Assembly (NCBI RefSeq): GCF_900103605.1
Contig: NZ_FNHY01000004.1
Location: forward strand, 124,001-188,000
Direction: 5' to 3'
Length of the DNA stretch: 64,000 nt
From: Psychrobacillus sp. OK028
GTDB lineage: Bacteria; Bacillota; Bacilli; Bacillales_A; Planococcaceae
Below the pieces are notes generated by a model. It saw only the letters and a program-made list of their open reading frames with translations. It ran no database searches and had not been told where the DNA came from. Below, in pieces: positions 43,921-51,392 of the stretch (position 1 is its first letter; each line of letters starts with the position of its first letter). The translations under genes were made by a program, and so were the position numbers.

Positions 43921-43988
43921 TGCACAAACTACTACTTTAATTCAATAATAAAAAGGCTTTACTCCTTCTTGAAGTAAAGCACCCGTTA
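43921..43988 (+). repeat. Two-hairpin cassette repeat R4, cut by the IS110 insertion
   Basis: The left half is degenerate (CACAAACTACTACTTTAATTCAA). Hairpin 2 is intact (GCTTTACT...AGTAAAGC) and followed by ACCCGTTAG. The usual TTTAAG continuation is replaced at 43989 by CCATCCATGTAGCGC, the left end of the IS. Confidence 0.85.
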
Positions 43989-43994
43989 GCCATC

Positions 43995-44215
43995 CATGTA
44001 GCGCAAAATCAGCGCTACACCACAGAGAATGAAAATGTGAAAACCTGGGTATAGGATACTACGGCTGGGAGAGGAAGGTCGATGAACTATGGTGCCATAG
44101 AGCCCATCCGTTAGTCTGACTCCAACGACCACGGTGCATCACAGACTGTCGCTCCCTTACGGGAAGCACTCATGGGAGATTAATCCTACTCTGGTTATTG
44201 CACCAGCCTCCAATA
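43995..44215 (+). ncRNA. Candidate IS110 bridge RNA
   Basis: This GC-richer leader upstream of the transposase folds into three parts. A 5' hairpin is TGTAGCGC-AAAATCA-GCGCTACA (43996-44018). Loop domain 1 is closed by GGTCG and CGACC (about 44077-44130), with TATGG-TG-CCATA on top. Loop domain 2 is closed by GGTGCA and TGCACC (about 44133-44207), with TCCC-TTAC-GGGA inside. Domain 1 carries GATGAACTA on one side and CATCCGTTAG on the other. Together they spell the repeat core CCGTTAGTTCA on complementary strands. This matches the two-loop layout known for IS621-type bridge RNAs; the assignment is inferred. Confidence 0.65.
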
Positions 44216-44242
44216 CTATTTGCCGTAGAAAGGATGATTACA

Positions 44243-45466
44243 ATGGAAGTAATCATTGAACGTGCCTGTGGGATGGATGTCCATAAGGATTCCATTACTG
44301 CTTGTATTATTACGCCAAAAGGAAAGGAGATTCAAACGTTTTCCACTAAAACTGTATTTCTATTACAGTTAATTGACTGGATTAAGGAGCATGGTTGTAC
44401 TCACGTAGCAATGGAAAGTACAGGTGTATTTTGGAAGCCTATTGTTAACTTGCTAGAAGCCGAGAGTATTGAGTTTTTAGTAGTGAACGCTCAACATATG
44501 AAAGCAGTACCAGGTCGCAAGACCGATGTGAAGGATGCAGAATGGATTGCCAAACTTCTTCGTCATGGTCTACTTAAAGCAAGTTTTATTCCAGACCGAA
44601 ATCAGCGCGAATTACGAGAGTTAGTTCGGTACCGTCGAAGTATTATTGAAGAGCGTGCGAGACAACACAATCGGATTCAAAAGGTTTTAGAAGGAGCTAA
44701 TATCAAACTCGGTTCCGTTGTCTCCGACATCATGGGTGTTTCGTCTCTTGATATGCTCCGTGCTATCGCCGATGGCGAAAATGATCCTGAGAAATTAGCT
44801 AGCTTTGCCCGTCGATCAATGAAGAAGAAAAAGAGTGAACTGGAGCTAGCTCTTCGAGGGTATATCAATCCACATCAACGTCTCATGTTAAAAACCATTC
44901 TGGTCCATATAGAATTTCTAACTGAACAGATTGAACTATTAAACGAAGAGGTGGCTACTAGGTTATCCTCCCATCATGAAGATATAGAACGATTGGATTC
45001 CATTCCTGGTATCGCCACTCGAATGGCCGAACAAATCTTAGCTGAAGTCGGTCCAGATGTGGAGAAGCAATTTCCCAGTTCGGCGCACTTATGTTCCTGG
45101 GCAGGATTAGTACCTGGACATAATGAAAGTGCGGGCAAGAGGAAATCAACCAACATGAAAAAAGGAAACAAGTACTTGAAATCGGCATTAATTGAAGCAG
45201 CTCATTCTGTTAGAGCATCCAAAACCTACTTGGGAGCCCTGTATAGGCGTACTGCATCAAGAAAGGGTAAAAAGCGTGCAGGGATATCAGTCGCTCATGC
45301 CATTTTAAGAATCAGCTATTATCTCCTAACACGCAAAGAAATGTACGTAGACTTAGGTGAAGATTACTTTGACAAACAAAAAGAACAATCGATTGTACGA
45401 TATTCTGTTCGAAGACTTCAAAACTTAGGTTACAACGTTACAATCACTGAACCAAATGCCTCCTAG
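44243..45466 (+). CDS. IS110-family transposase (DEDD recombinase)
   Basis: This 407-residue protein has the N-terminal RuvC-like DEDD domain: D12 in GMDVHKDSITACI, E in VAMESTGVFWKP, and the pair in KTDVKDAEWIAKLLRHGLL. A coiled-coil middle and a C-terminal Tnp domain with LDSIPGIATRMAEQILAEVGP and CSWAGLVPGHNESAGKRKS (likely catalytic Ser) follow. It excises and inserts the element using a guide RNA from the leader. ATG 44243 has AGGATG upstream and matches family starts; the longer frame runs into the leader. It is full length with no frameshift, so probably active. Confidence 0.93.
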   Translation: MEVIIERACGMDVHKDSITACIITPKGKEIQTFSTKTVFLLQLIDWIKEHGCTHVAMESTGVFWKPIVNLLEAESIEFLVVNAQHMKAVPGRKTDVKDAEWIAKLLRHGLLKASFIPDRNQRELRELVRYRRSIIEERARQHNRIQKVLEGANIKLGSVVSDIMGVSSLDMLRAIADGENDPEKLASFARRSMKKKKSELELALRGYINPHQRLMLKTILVHIEFLTEQIELLNEEVATRLSSHHEDIERLDSIPGIATRMAEQILAEVGPDVEKQFPSSAHLCSWAGLVPGHNESAGKRKSTNMKKGNKYLKSALIEAAHSVRASKTYLGALYRRTASRKGKKRAGISVAHAILRISYYLLTRKEMYVDLGEDYFDKQKEQSIVRYSVRRLQNLGYNVTITEPNAS

Positions 45467-45593
45467 TCCAACCCACAATTTAATTCTCATTTAGGCGCTG
45501 CACTTTTTAAAAAAATTATTGAGCTGCGTCCGATTTCGTATTGCCTTTTTCTCTAAATCGAAGATTTTAATTTTCATGGGAGTAAAAAAATGA

Positions 45594-46952
45594 CTATGTT
45601 TTTTTACTATAATTCTTCTTCTCATACACCGTAACATAAAGCATACCAGGAACCAACACAACAGCAACAACCAATAATACAATCGCCATTGTACTCAGAT
45701 TTCCTACGCTCATTCCTGTAGCAAACGCTACACCAAAAATACTCGAAGCCAAAATATTTCCAATAAACCTCGATGTCATAAGTAGTCCAGACGCAATTCC
45801 ACTTTCCTCAACACTAATAGAGGTATACAACAAGTTTTGCAGTCCAATATTCTGTATCCCGTTACTAATTCCAGTAACCGCTAGCACGACACCAATCCAA
45901 ACTAAAGGAGAATTTTCCTTAACGGTAAATAACAAGATCACGCCCACTAATCCGACTAGAACACTGATCAATAATGGAATTCGAAATCCTGACCGCTCCA
46001 TCCATCTAGTGGCGATAGGTGTCATAATCATTGCAAAGATAGAAAGCGATAGCATCACGATTCCCGCCATCTGAGAGCTTTTACCTAACACAGTTTGAAT
46101 AAATGTCGGGAAGCTTAACAGCACCGCAAAGAATATTACGGTTGATAAAATGTACTGAGCAAAGATAACTGCCATATTCAAGTTTTTTCGAAAGAAATTA
46201 ACATTGATAAATGGTTCATCTCTTCTTTTCTCATACATGTAGAAAACAATCGTTAGTACAATCGCAAGAATCAATGTTCCGATTTGAATACTTTGCTCGA
46301 GTCCAAGTAAAAAGATCATCCAACAAGTAATAAATAAACTAAACAACAAAATTCCAATTACATCCAACTTATATGATTTAGCCGTGTTTTTCTTATCTTT
46401 CGGGATAAACATCAACGTTAATCCAATTCCAATTGCAAGTATCGGCAAGTTTACATAAAAAATAACCGGCCATCCACCGAACTGAATGAGCATTCCACCT
46501 ATAGTGGGTCCGAATGCAGCAGACGTTGTTGCAAAAACAGCTAATGTCCCAATCACGCGGTTTTGATTGTGCTGAATTGTATTACGTATAATCCCAACTC
46601 CAGCTGGAAAGAGTGCCGAGGTACCAATTGCTTGAATCCCACGCATCACAAGTAACACAGGCAAATTCGGAGATAACGGTGCGAAAATGGATGACACCAC
46701 CACTAGCCCAAGACCAATTAGAAAGATCAATTTCCTTCCGTAAATATCACTCAATTTCCCAATTAACGGTGTAAAGATCGCACTAATAATAAAATAAGAA
46801 GCAACTAACCATGAAACATTTGTTGTGGTCAGTTGGAAATCCTTTTGAATTGCTGGCAATGCTACTGTAATCATGGTCGTATTTAATGGATTAAGGATTA
46901 CGCCTAATGACACAGCTAGTATGATAAATTTTTCATTTTTCCCCACAGTCAT
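45594..46952 (-). CDS. MFS multidrug transporter, DHA2 (EmrB/QacA-like)
   Basis: This is a 452-residue membrane protein with 13-14 predicted helices. It shows motif D1/A (VALPAIQKDFQLTTTNVSWLVASYFI and GKLSDIYGRKLIFLIG near residue 65), motif C in the fifth helix (TTSAAFGPTIGGMLIQFGGWPVIFYVNLPI) and an RRDEPFINVNFF linker. It probably exports drugs by proton antiport. TTAGAGGAGA precedes ATG 46952. It lies between the IS110-split repeat R4 and R5, a cassette of about 1.8 kb once the IS is subtracted. Confidence 0.9.
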   Translation of the reverse strand: MTVGKNEKFIILAVSLGVILNPLNTTMITVALPAIQKDFQLTTTNVSWLVASYFIISAIFTPLIGKLSDIYGRKLIFLIGLGLVVVSSIFAPLSPNLPVLLVMRGIQAIGTSALFPAGVGIIRNTIQHNQNRVIGTLAVFATTSAAFGPTIGGMLIQFGGWPVIFYVNLPILAIGIGLTLMFIPKDKKNTAKSYKLDVIGILLFSLFITCWMIFLLGLEQSIQIGTLILAIVLTIVFYMYEKRRDEPFINVNFFRKNLNMAVIFAQYILSTVIFFAVLLSFPTFIQTVLGKSSQMAGIVMLSLSIFAMIMTPIATRWMERSGFRIPLLISVLVGLVGVILLFTVKENSPLVWIGVVLAVTGISNGIQNIGLQNLLYTSISVEESGIASGLLMTSRFIGNILASSIFGVAFATGMSVGNLSTMAIVLLVVAVVLVPGMLYVTVYEKKNYSKKT

Positions 46953-47217
46953 TTCAATGTCTCCTCTAAAAAGTACTACTCATTAATTTTGCATATCCAA
47001 ATCCCAAGCTGTGCAAAATTAAGCCTATCTCATTGTCTCATAAAACAGGAAGGTTTTCTGTCCCGTGGAACTGATTTAAGTGTAGTTCTCGCAGTTCTGT
47101 TATAACTGCTTTAGGTGATAATAAACCATACATGCGGAATAATAATTCAATTCCCCTGACCCATTAACCCAATTTGAGACTGTCCCATTTTTAAATTATT
47201 GCACTCATAAGATGGTG

Positions 47218-47300
47218 TTCAAATAAACTGCCCCTTTAGTTCCATAAGCAAAAAGCTTTACTCCTTCTTGAAGTAAAGCACCCGTTAGTTGATTAAGGTT
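47218..47300 (+). repeat. Two-hairpin cassette repeat R5
   Basis: The left half is TTCAAATAAACTGCCCCTTTAGTTCC. Hairpin 2 is GCTTTACT...AGTAAAGC, then ACCCGTTAGTTGATTAAGG. The stop codon of the next minus-strand gene (47293-47295) lies inside its right edge. Confidence 0.85.
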
Positions 47301-47496
47301 GTTCATTGTTTATCGAAGTTTCAAATGGTGGATGTAGTTCTCCATCATCAAACCTATAATCTAAAATATATATTTTGAAGAGAAAATTACCTATCATAAA
47401 GAGAATAAATAAAGCTAAAGCAATACATCCCCAGAAGGCTCCTTTTATAATAATTCTTAAGGCTTTAGATTCGATTAACATAACTCCCCAATTCAT
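47293..47496 (-). CDS. Small membrane protein (cassette gene)
   Basis: This is a 67-residue protein with one strong membrane helix (about 16-40, GAFWGCIALALFILFMIGNFLFKIYIL) and an acidic outside tail. ATG 47496 is chosen since GAGGAGG sits nine bases upstream; the ATG at 47514 would lie on that site. No family recognised. The stop codon overlaps repeat R5 and R6 lies upstream, making a cassette of only about 355 bp. Confidence 0.65.
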   Translation of the reverse strand: MNWGVMLIESKALRIIIKGAFWGCIALALFILFMIGNFLFKIYILDYRFDDGELHPPFETSINNEQP

Positions 47497-47570
47497 AATC
47501 AATTTCCTCCTCATTCCTCATTTAATGCTTAAACAGCGACTCTTACAAACCTATATTAACATCTTGTTCT

Positions 47571-47650
47571 TGTTCAACTAAACTGCTTCTTTAGTTTAAT
47601 GAGAAAAAAATGCTTTACCTTTATTGAAGTAAAGCACCTGTTTGTTGAAT
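47571..47650 (+). repeat. Two-hairpin cassette repeat R6
   Basis: The left half is GTTCAACTAAACTGCTTCTTTAGTTTAA. Hairpin 2 is GCTTTACCTTTATTGAAGTAAAGC, then ACCTGTTTGTTGAA (core variant). It ends 9 bp before the stop of the next minus-strand gene. Confidence 0.85.
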
Positions 47651-47658
47651 ATCTTATA

Positions 47659-47907
47659 TTATTTTTTACGAGGAATAATTGTGATTACAAACCCAACCAA
47701 AAACACGAAAATTAGCATACCTAAACTGATTATACCTATACCCATCCCCAACCAAGAACCGATAATAAAGGATGCTAGTAGAACCGCTAGAAAGGAAAAC
47801 AAGCATATTAGTAATGACCTATTATTAGTTTGTTTTAGACTCTTAGAAATAATAAAAACTAATAAATTTATAACAAATCCCAAGCCAATGGGTATAAAAA
47901 TTTCCAT
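47659..47907 (-). CDS. Small three-helix membrane protein, possibly YesK-like (cassette gene)
   Basis: This is an 82-residue protein with three hydrophobic helices (about 4-20, 31-50 and 55-78) and a short KSLKQTNNRS loop. Length, helix order and the start resemble the small YesK-like membrane proteins of Bacillus, but I hold that weakly. AAGGGGG precedes ATG 47907. It is flanked by R6 (9 bp from its stop) and R7, giving a cassette of about 400 bp. Confidence 0.65.
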   Translation of the reverse strand: MEIFIPIGLGFVINLLVFIISKSLKQTNNRSLLICLFSFLAVLLASFIIGSWLGMGIGIISLGMLIFVFLVGFVITIIPRKK

Positions 47908-47962
47908 TTAGTAACCCCCTTATCCAAATGATTTAACCATTGAATATTTTATATACCTGCTT

Positions 47963-48070
47963 ATTCAGCTAAACTGCCGCTTTAGTTGAATAATAAAAAG
48001 GCTGCCGACTGACAGCCAGCACTGTTCTGCTAAAGCACCCGTTAGTTTAAGTGTAATACTACACAATCTC
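47963..48070 (+). repeat. Two-hairpin cassette repeat R7 with variant centre
   Basis: The left half is TTCAGCTAAACTGCCGCTTTAGTTGAA. The central stem here is GGCTG...CAGCC, not the GCTTTACT stem. It is followed by GCTAAAGCACCCGTTAGTTT and AAGTGTAATACTACACAATCT. It is the last copy of the dense array. Confidence 0.85.
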
Positions 48071-48176
48071 ATACTAGTAAATAAAAATGCCGGCACAAAA
48101 ATAAATTAAATGCTCTAAAAGCACCTTAATCGGAGATTTTATTGTTTCTAAAATAATAGAAGATTGCAAGTGATTT

Positions 48177-48257
48177 GAAATTATTAACTGGGATGAAATA
48201 AGAAAAGAGTGGAAAACCACAAAAATAAAGTTACTAGCTCTTGCAGGAAAGTATTAG
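48177..48257 (+). pseudogene. Possible remnant of a phage terminase small subunit N-terminus
   Basis: A 26-codon open stretch reads EIINWDEIRKEWKTTKIKLLALAGKY and then stops. The pattern W-x-x-I-R-x-E-W-x-T-T-x-I-x-L-x-x-L-A resembles the helix-turn-helix start of small terminase subunits. It has no start codon or ribosome site, so if real it is a decayed fragment. It lies just before the repeat at 48259. Confidence 0.3.
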
Positions 48258-48258
48258 T

Positions 48259-48311
48259 AAAAGGTACCACAAGGTTCTCTTTAAATTCTGAATTGATTTA
48301 GAACCATCCCG
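48259..48311 (+). repeat. Palindromic ~50 bp repeat, copy A
   Basis: AAAGGTACCACAAGGTTC, then AAATTCTGAATTGATTTAGA and ACC. It matches copy B at 56538 (about 36 of 44 positions, one 3-base gap). GGTTC and GAACC at its ends are complementary. The two copies bracket the regulator, peptide importer and amidohydrolase genes. Confidence 0.7.
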
Positions 48312-48469
48312 TAATTCCTTATAGTTTCATTTTATCAAAATAATATAATACAGAGTAGACAGAATATTGTATATTTAATTCTAACACAGGGACTCTTTTT
48401 AAGCGTGTATAATTAAAGTAAAGTTATACTTAACCTAGTCAAACGTCTCACAAAGAGGAGATTCCAATT

Positions 48470-49360
48470 ATGAAAGAACAAGATTGCTTATTGTTAGTGA
48501 TAATACATGAGGAACAAAATATTACGAAGGCAGCGAATCGGTTATTTATGTCTCAACCTGCTCTTACCTATCGGCTGCAGCAAATTGAGCAGGAGTATGA
48601 TATTAAAGTTCTGAAACGAGAAGGTAACAAAATGAGGTTTACACCCGAGGGGGATTACTTAGTTGAATTCTCAAAAAATATGCTACTTGAGATAAGTAAA
48701 ATGAAGGATTATATGAGTTTAATCAAAAACAATACCCAGGGACGACTTAGAATAGGTGTTTCTAGTAATTTTGCGTTGTACAGTCTACCCCCTATCATCA
48801 AAAAATTCCTGGAGTTGACTCCTAAAGTGCAAGTTAAGATAAATTCTGGTTGGAGTTCAGAGATTGTACAGTTATTAAAAGAAAATGTTATTCAAATTGG
48901 TATTGTAACAGGAAATTATGATTGGTATGAAGATAAGATACTTTTATATGAAGATCCAATTTCCATTATTTCTAATAGACCTATCCAGCTGAAAGAGTTG
49001 CCCTCTACACCAATGATTTCCTATCAGCCGAATAACCTTATTAGAAAAACACAAAAGCCTTCAAACCCATTATCCAAACTAATTGAAAATTGGTGGCAGG
49101 AGAACTTTACATCAGCTCCGATGATTAGCATGGAGATTGATAAGGTCGAAACATGCAAAGAGATGGTTGCAAATAATTTAGGATATGCCATCATCCCTAA
49201 ATCAGCTCTTACTTCACATGACTCATTCTATACATATGATTTAAGAGCCGAAAATGATGAGTTAATAACCCGGAAGACATGGCTAATGTACCGAGAGTCC
49301 TCCCTTGAGCTATCACCGGTTAATAGCTTTGTTGAACATATGAAAAAAGCCTTATTATAG
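48470..49360 (+). CDS. LysR-family transcriptional regulator
   Basis: This is a 296-residue protein. Residues 1-60 hold the winged HTH (LLLVIIHEEQNITKAANRLFMSQPALTYRLQQIEQEY) and residues 90-290 the periplasmic-binding-like effector domain (GRLRIGVSSNFALYSLPPIIKKFLELTPKVQVKI). It resembles CynR/CysL-type regulators, but the ligand is unknown. It is convergent with the peptide importer operon, sharing a terminator with it, so it probably controls that operon from its far end; the operon promoter lies about 7 kb away. AGAGGAG precedes ATG 48470. Confidence 0.9.
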   Translation: MKEQDCLLLVIIHEEQNITKAANRLFMSQPALTYRLQQIEQEYDIKVLKREGNKMRFTPEGDYLVEFSKNMLLEISKMKDYMSLIKNNTQGRLRIGVSSNFALYSLPPIIKKFLELTPKVQVKINSGWSSEIVQLLKENVIQIGIVTGNYDWYEDKILLYEDPISIISNRPIQLKELPSTPMISYQPNNLIRKTQKPSNPLSKLIENWWQENFTSAPMISMEIDKVETCKEMVANNLGYAIIPKSALTSHDSFYTYDLRAENDELITRKTWLMYRESSLELSPVNSFVEHMKKALL

Positions 49361-49370
49361 GCTTTTTTCT
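49344..49370. terminator. Bidirectional terminator between LysR and importer genes
   Basis: AAAAAAGCC and GGCTTTTTT form a perfect 9-bp stem overlapping the LysR stop codon. Confidence 0.85.
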
Positions 49371-49376
49371 ATAAAT

Positions 49377-50393
49377 CTAGTATGGAAAGTGACAGGCAAC
49401 AAAATGGCCACTTTCTTTTTTGGTAAATTCTGGTAGCACATCTTTACATTTTTGAGTTGCAATTGGACATCTCGTATGAAACTTACAGCCCGATGGCGGA
49501 TTAACTGGACTTGGGATATCTCCCTCGATGCCAACATTCTTACGGCTATTTCTTAATGTAGGGCTAGAAATAGGGACAGAAGCTAATAGTCCAGCAGTAT
49601 AAGGATGCATCGGCCTTTTAAATAACTGCTCCTTCGTTGTTAACTCCACAAGATCTCCTAAGTACATAACTCCAATACGATCACTAAAATGTTTAACAGC
49701 CGGCAACCCATGAGCGATAAAAATATAAGTTAACTGATATTTTTTTTGAATAGAGGACAGTAAATTTAATATTTGAGCTTGAATGGATACATCCAATGCA
49801 GAAACTGGTTCATCACATACAATTAGTTTCGGCTTTAGAGCAAGGGCTCTTGCAATCCCAATTCTTTGTCTTTGCCCTCCACTAAACTCATGTGGGAATC
49901 GGTTGGAGTAAGTAGGATCCAAACCTACATCATCCATTAATTCAAATACTCTCCTTTCCAATTCTTTTTTATCGAGTTTCAAATGAGTTATTAACGGTTC
50001 GGCTATGATATCAAATAATCTCATCCTTGGGTTCAATGATGAAAAAGGATCTTGAAAAATCATTTGAAAATCTGTTCGTTTCTTCTTCAATTCTTTTTCC
50101 TTTAATGAAGATATTTCTAAACCATCAAAAATAATCTTTCCTTCTGTAGGTTTTAATAAACCCATAATCAGATTGCCTAAGGTTGATTTTCCACATCCAG
50201 ATTCTCCGACAATTCCCAAAGTTTCTCCACTATTTACGGTTAAATTGATACCATCGACCGCTTTCAAATATTCCTTATTCTTTTTAAGAAAATTTCCTCC
50301 CACCTCAAAATGCTTTTTGAGGCCTTCTAAGATCAACAGTTGCTGTCCGGTTTCACCATTTAAACGACTGCTATCTTCCAATGTTTTCAGCAT
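49377..50393 (-). CDS. Oligopeptide/dipeptide ABC transporter ATP-binding protein (DppF/OppF-like)
   Basis: This is a 338-residue ATPase. It has Walker A GIVGESGCGKSTLG, Q-loop MIFQDPFSSLNPRM, signature FSGGQRQRIGIARAL, Walker B LIVCDEPVSALD, then the oligopeptide C-terminal domain with HPYTAGLLASVP and a Cys-rich CKFHTRCPIATQKC. The H-loop region reads FIAHGLPAVKHF where relatives usually have HDLSVVxH, a Gly replacing Asp. ATG 50393 follows CAGGAGGAG and overlaps the previous gene by 23 nt. It works with the DppD-like ATPase as a heterodimer. Confidence 0.92.
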   Translation of the reverse strand: MLKTLEDSSRLNGETGQQLLILEGLKKHFEVGGNFLKKNKEYLKAVDGINLTVNSGETLGIVGESGCGKSTLGNLIMGLLKPTEGKIIFDGLEISSLKEKELKKKRTDFQMIFQDPFSSLNPRMRLFDIIAEPLITHLKLDKKELERRVFELMDDVGLDPTYSNRFPHEFSGGQRQRIGIARALALKPKLIVCDEPVSALDVSIQAQILNLLSSIQKKYQLTYIFIAHGLPAVKHFSDRIGVMYLGDLVELTTKEQLFKRPMHPYTAGLLASVPISSPTLRNSRKNVGIEGDIPSPVNPPSGCKFHTRCPIATQKCKDVLPEFTKKESGHFVACHFPY

Positions 50394-51375
50394 AAAGCAA
50401 CTCCTCCTGGTTTTCTTCATAAAGCCAGCATCTGACCTTATTAGAATCACCCAAGCTTATTAGATTTGGACTCTTTTGACGGCAGATTGCCTTCACGTGT
50501 GGACATCTTGTATGAAAGGAACAACCAGTAGGGCGATTTGCTGGAGAAGGTACGTTTCCTTTAATTGGTTCTAAATCATCCTTTTCATCATCCAGATGGG
50601 GAGTACTATTTAATAATCCCTGTGTGTATGGATGCCTTGGATTTGCAAAAAGACTAAATACATCTGCTTCCTCTACTACTTGACCTGAGTACATAACAAT
50701 CACTTTATCCGCTATTTCTGCCACTACACCCAAATCATGTGTAATTAATAAAATGGATGTATGGAAATCATCTCTTAATCCTTTCATTAATTTTAAAATT
50801 TGAGCTTGAATAGTTACATCTAGAGCAGTCGTCGGTTCGTCAGCGATTAGTAACTTTGGGCTACACGCTAATGCCATAGCAATCATCACACGCTGCCTCA
50901 TCCCACCACTTAACTCATGGGGATATGATTCATATATCTTTTCAGCACGCGGTAATCCTACTTTATTCAACATCTCTATGCTTCTTTGTTTAGCCATTTT
51001 TTTTGTTAGTTTTTGATGAAGAATAAGTGTTTCAATAAGTTGCTTCCCAATTTTAACTACCGGATTAAGAGAACTTAGAGGCTCTTGAAAGATCATCGAA
51101 ATATCATTACCTCTGATGGATCGCATCTCTTTTTCTGATATCTTAGTTAAATCTTTCCCTTCAAAAATAACTTCTCCATCTACAATCTTTCCTGGTGAAT
51201 CTACTAATCTCATGATTGAGTAAGAAGTGACACTTTTACCGCAGCCTGATTCACCAACAATTGCAGTTGTTTGTCCTTTATCGATGGTGAATGATACCCC
51301 ATCTACTGAAGGAATAATTCCGTTTTCTGTATAAAAATGAGTTTTTAAATTTACTACTTCAAGCATCTTGGTCAT
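50371..51375 (-). CDS. Oligopeptide/dipeptide ABC transporter ATP-binding protein (DppD/OppD-like)
   Basis: This is a 334-residue ATPase. It has Walker A AIVGESGCGKSVTSYS (about 34), Q-loop MIFQEPLSSLNPV, signature LSGGMRQRVMIAMAL, Walker B LLIADEPTTALD and H-loop LITHDLGVVAEIAD. The C-terminal oligopeptide region ends in CSFHTRCPHVKAIC, which in relatives holds an iron-sulfur cluster. ATG 51375 is chosen because GGAGG lies about seven bases before it; upstream in-frame starts lie on that site. It follows the DppC-like gene by 17 bp. Confidence 0.92.
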   Translation of the reverse strand: MTKMLEVVNLKTHFYTENGIIPSVDGVSFTIDKGQTTAIVGESGCGKSVTSYSIMRLVDSPGKIVDGEVIFEGKDLTKISEKEMRSIRGNDISMIFQEPLSSLNPVVKIGKQLIETLILHQKLTKKMAKQRSIEMLNKVGLPRAEKIYESYPHELSGGMRQRVMIAMALACSPKLLIADEPTTALDVTIQAQILKLMKGLRDDFHTSILLITHDLGVVAEIADKVIVMYSGQVVEEADVFSLFANPRHPYTQGLLNSTPHLDDEKDDLEPIKGNVPSPANRPTGCSFHTRCPHVKAICRQKSPNLISLGDSNKVRCWLYEENQEELLYAENIGR

Positions 51376-51392
51376 TTCCATTCCTCCATTCA

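Larger units (their letters stand above)
43989..45466 (+). mobile_element. IS110-family insertion sequence
   Basis: The left end is defined by the break of repeat R4 after CCCGTTAG. There are no terminal inverted repeats and no visible target duplication, as expected for IS110. A ~250-bp structured non-coding leader precedes a full-length DEDD transposase gene. The right end is not proven. The stop codon TAG at 45464-45466 could itself restore the AG of the core, with host DNA resuming at TCCAAC, so 45466 is a minimal limit; the element may reach to about 45540. Confidence 0.8.

Noticed and set aside
40845-48070. Classical integron
   Set aside because: No integrase gene, no attI, and the repeat core CGTTAGTT does not match GTTRRRY, so I call it integron-like only.
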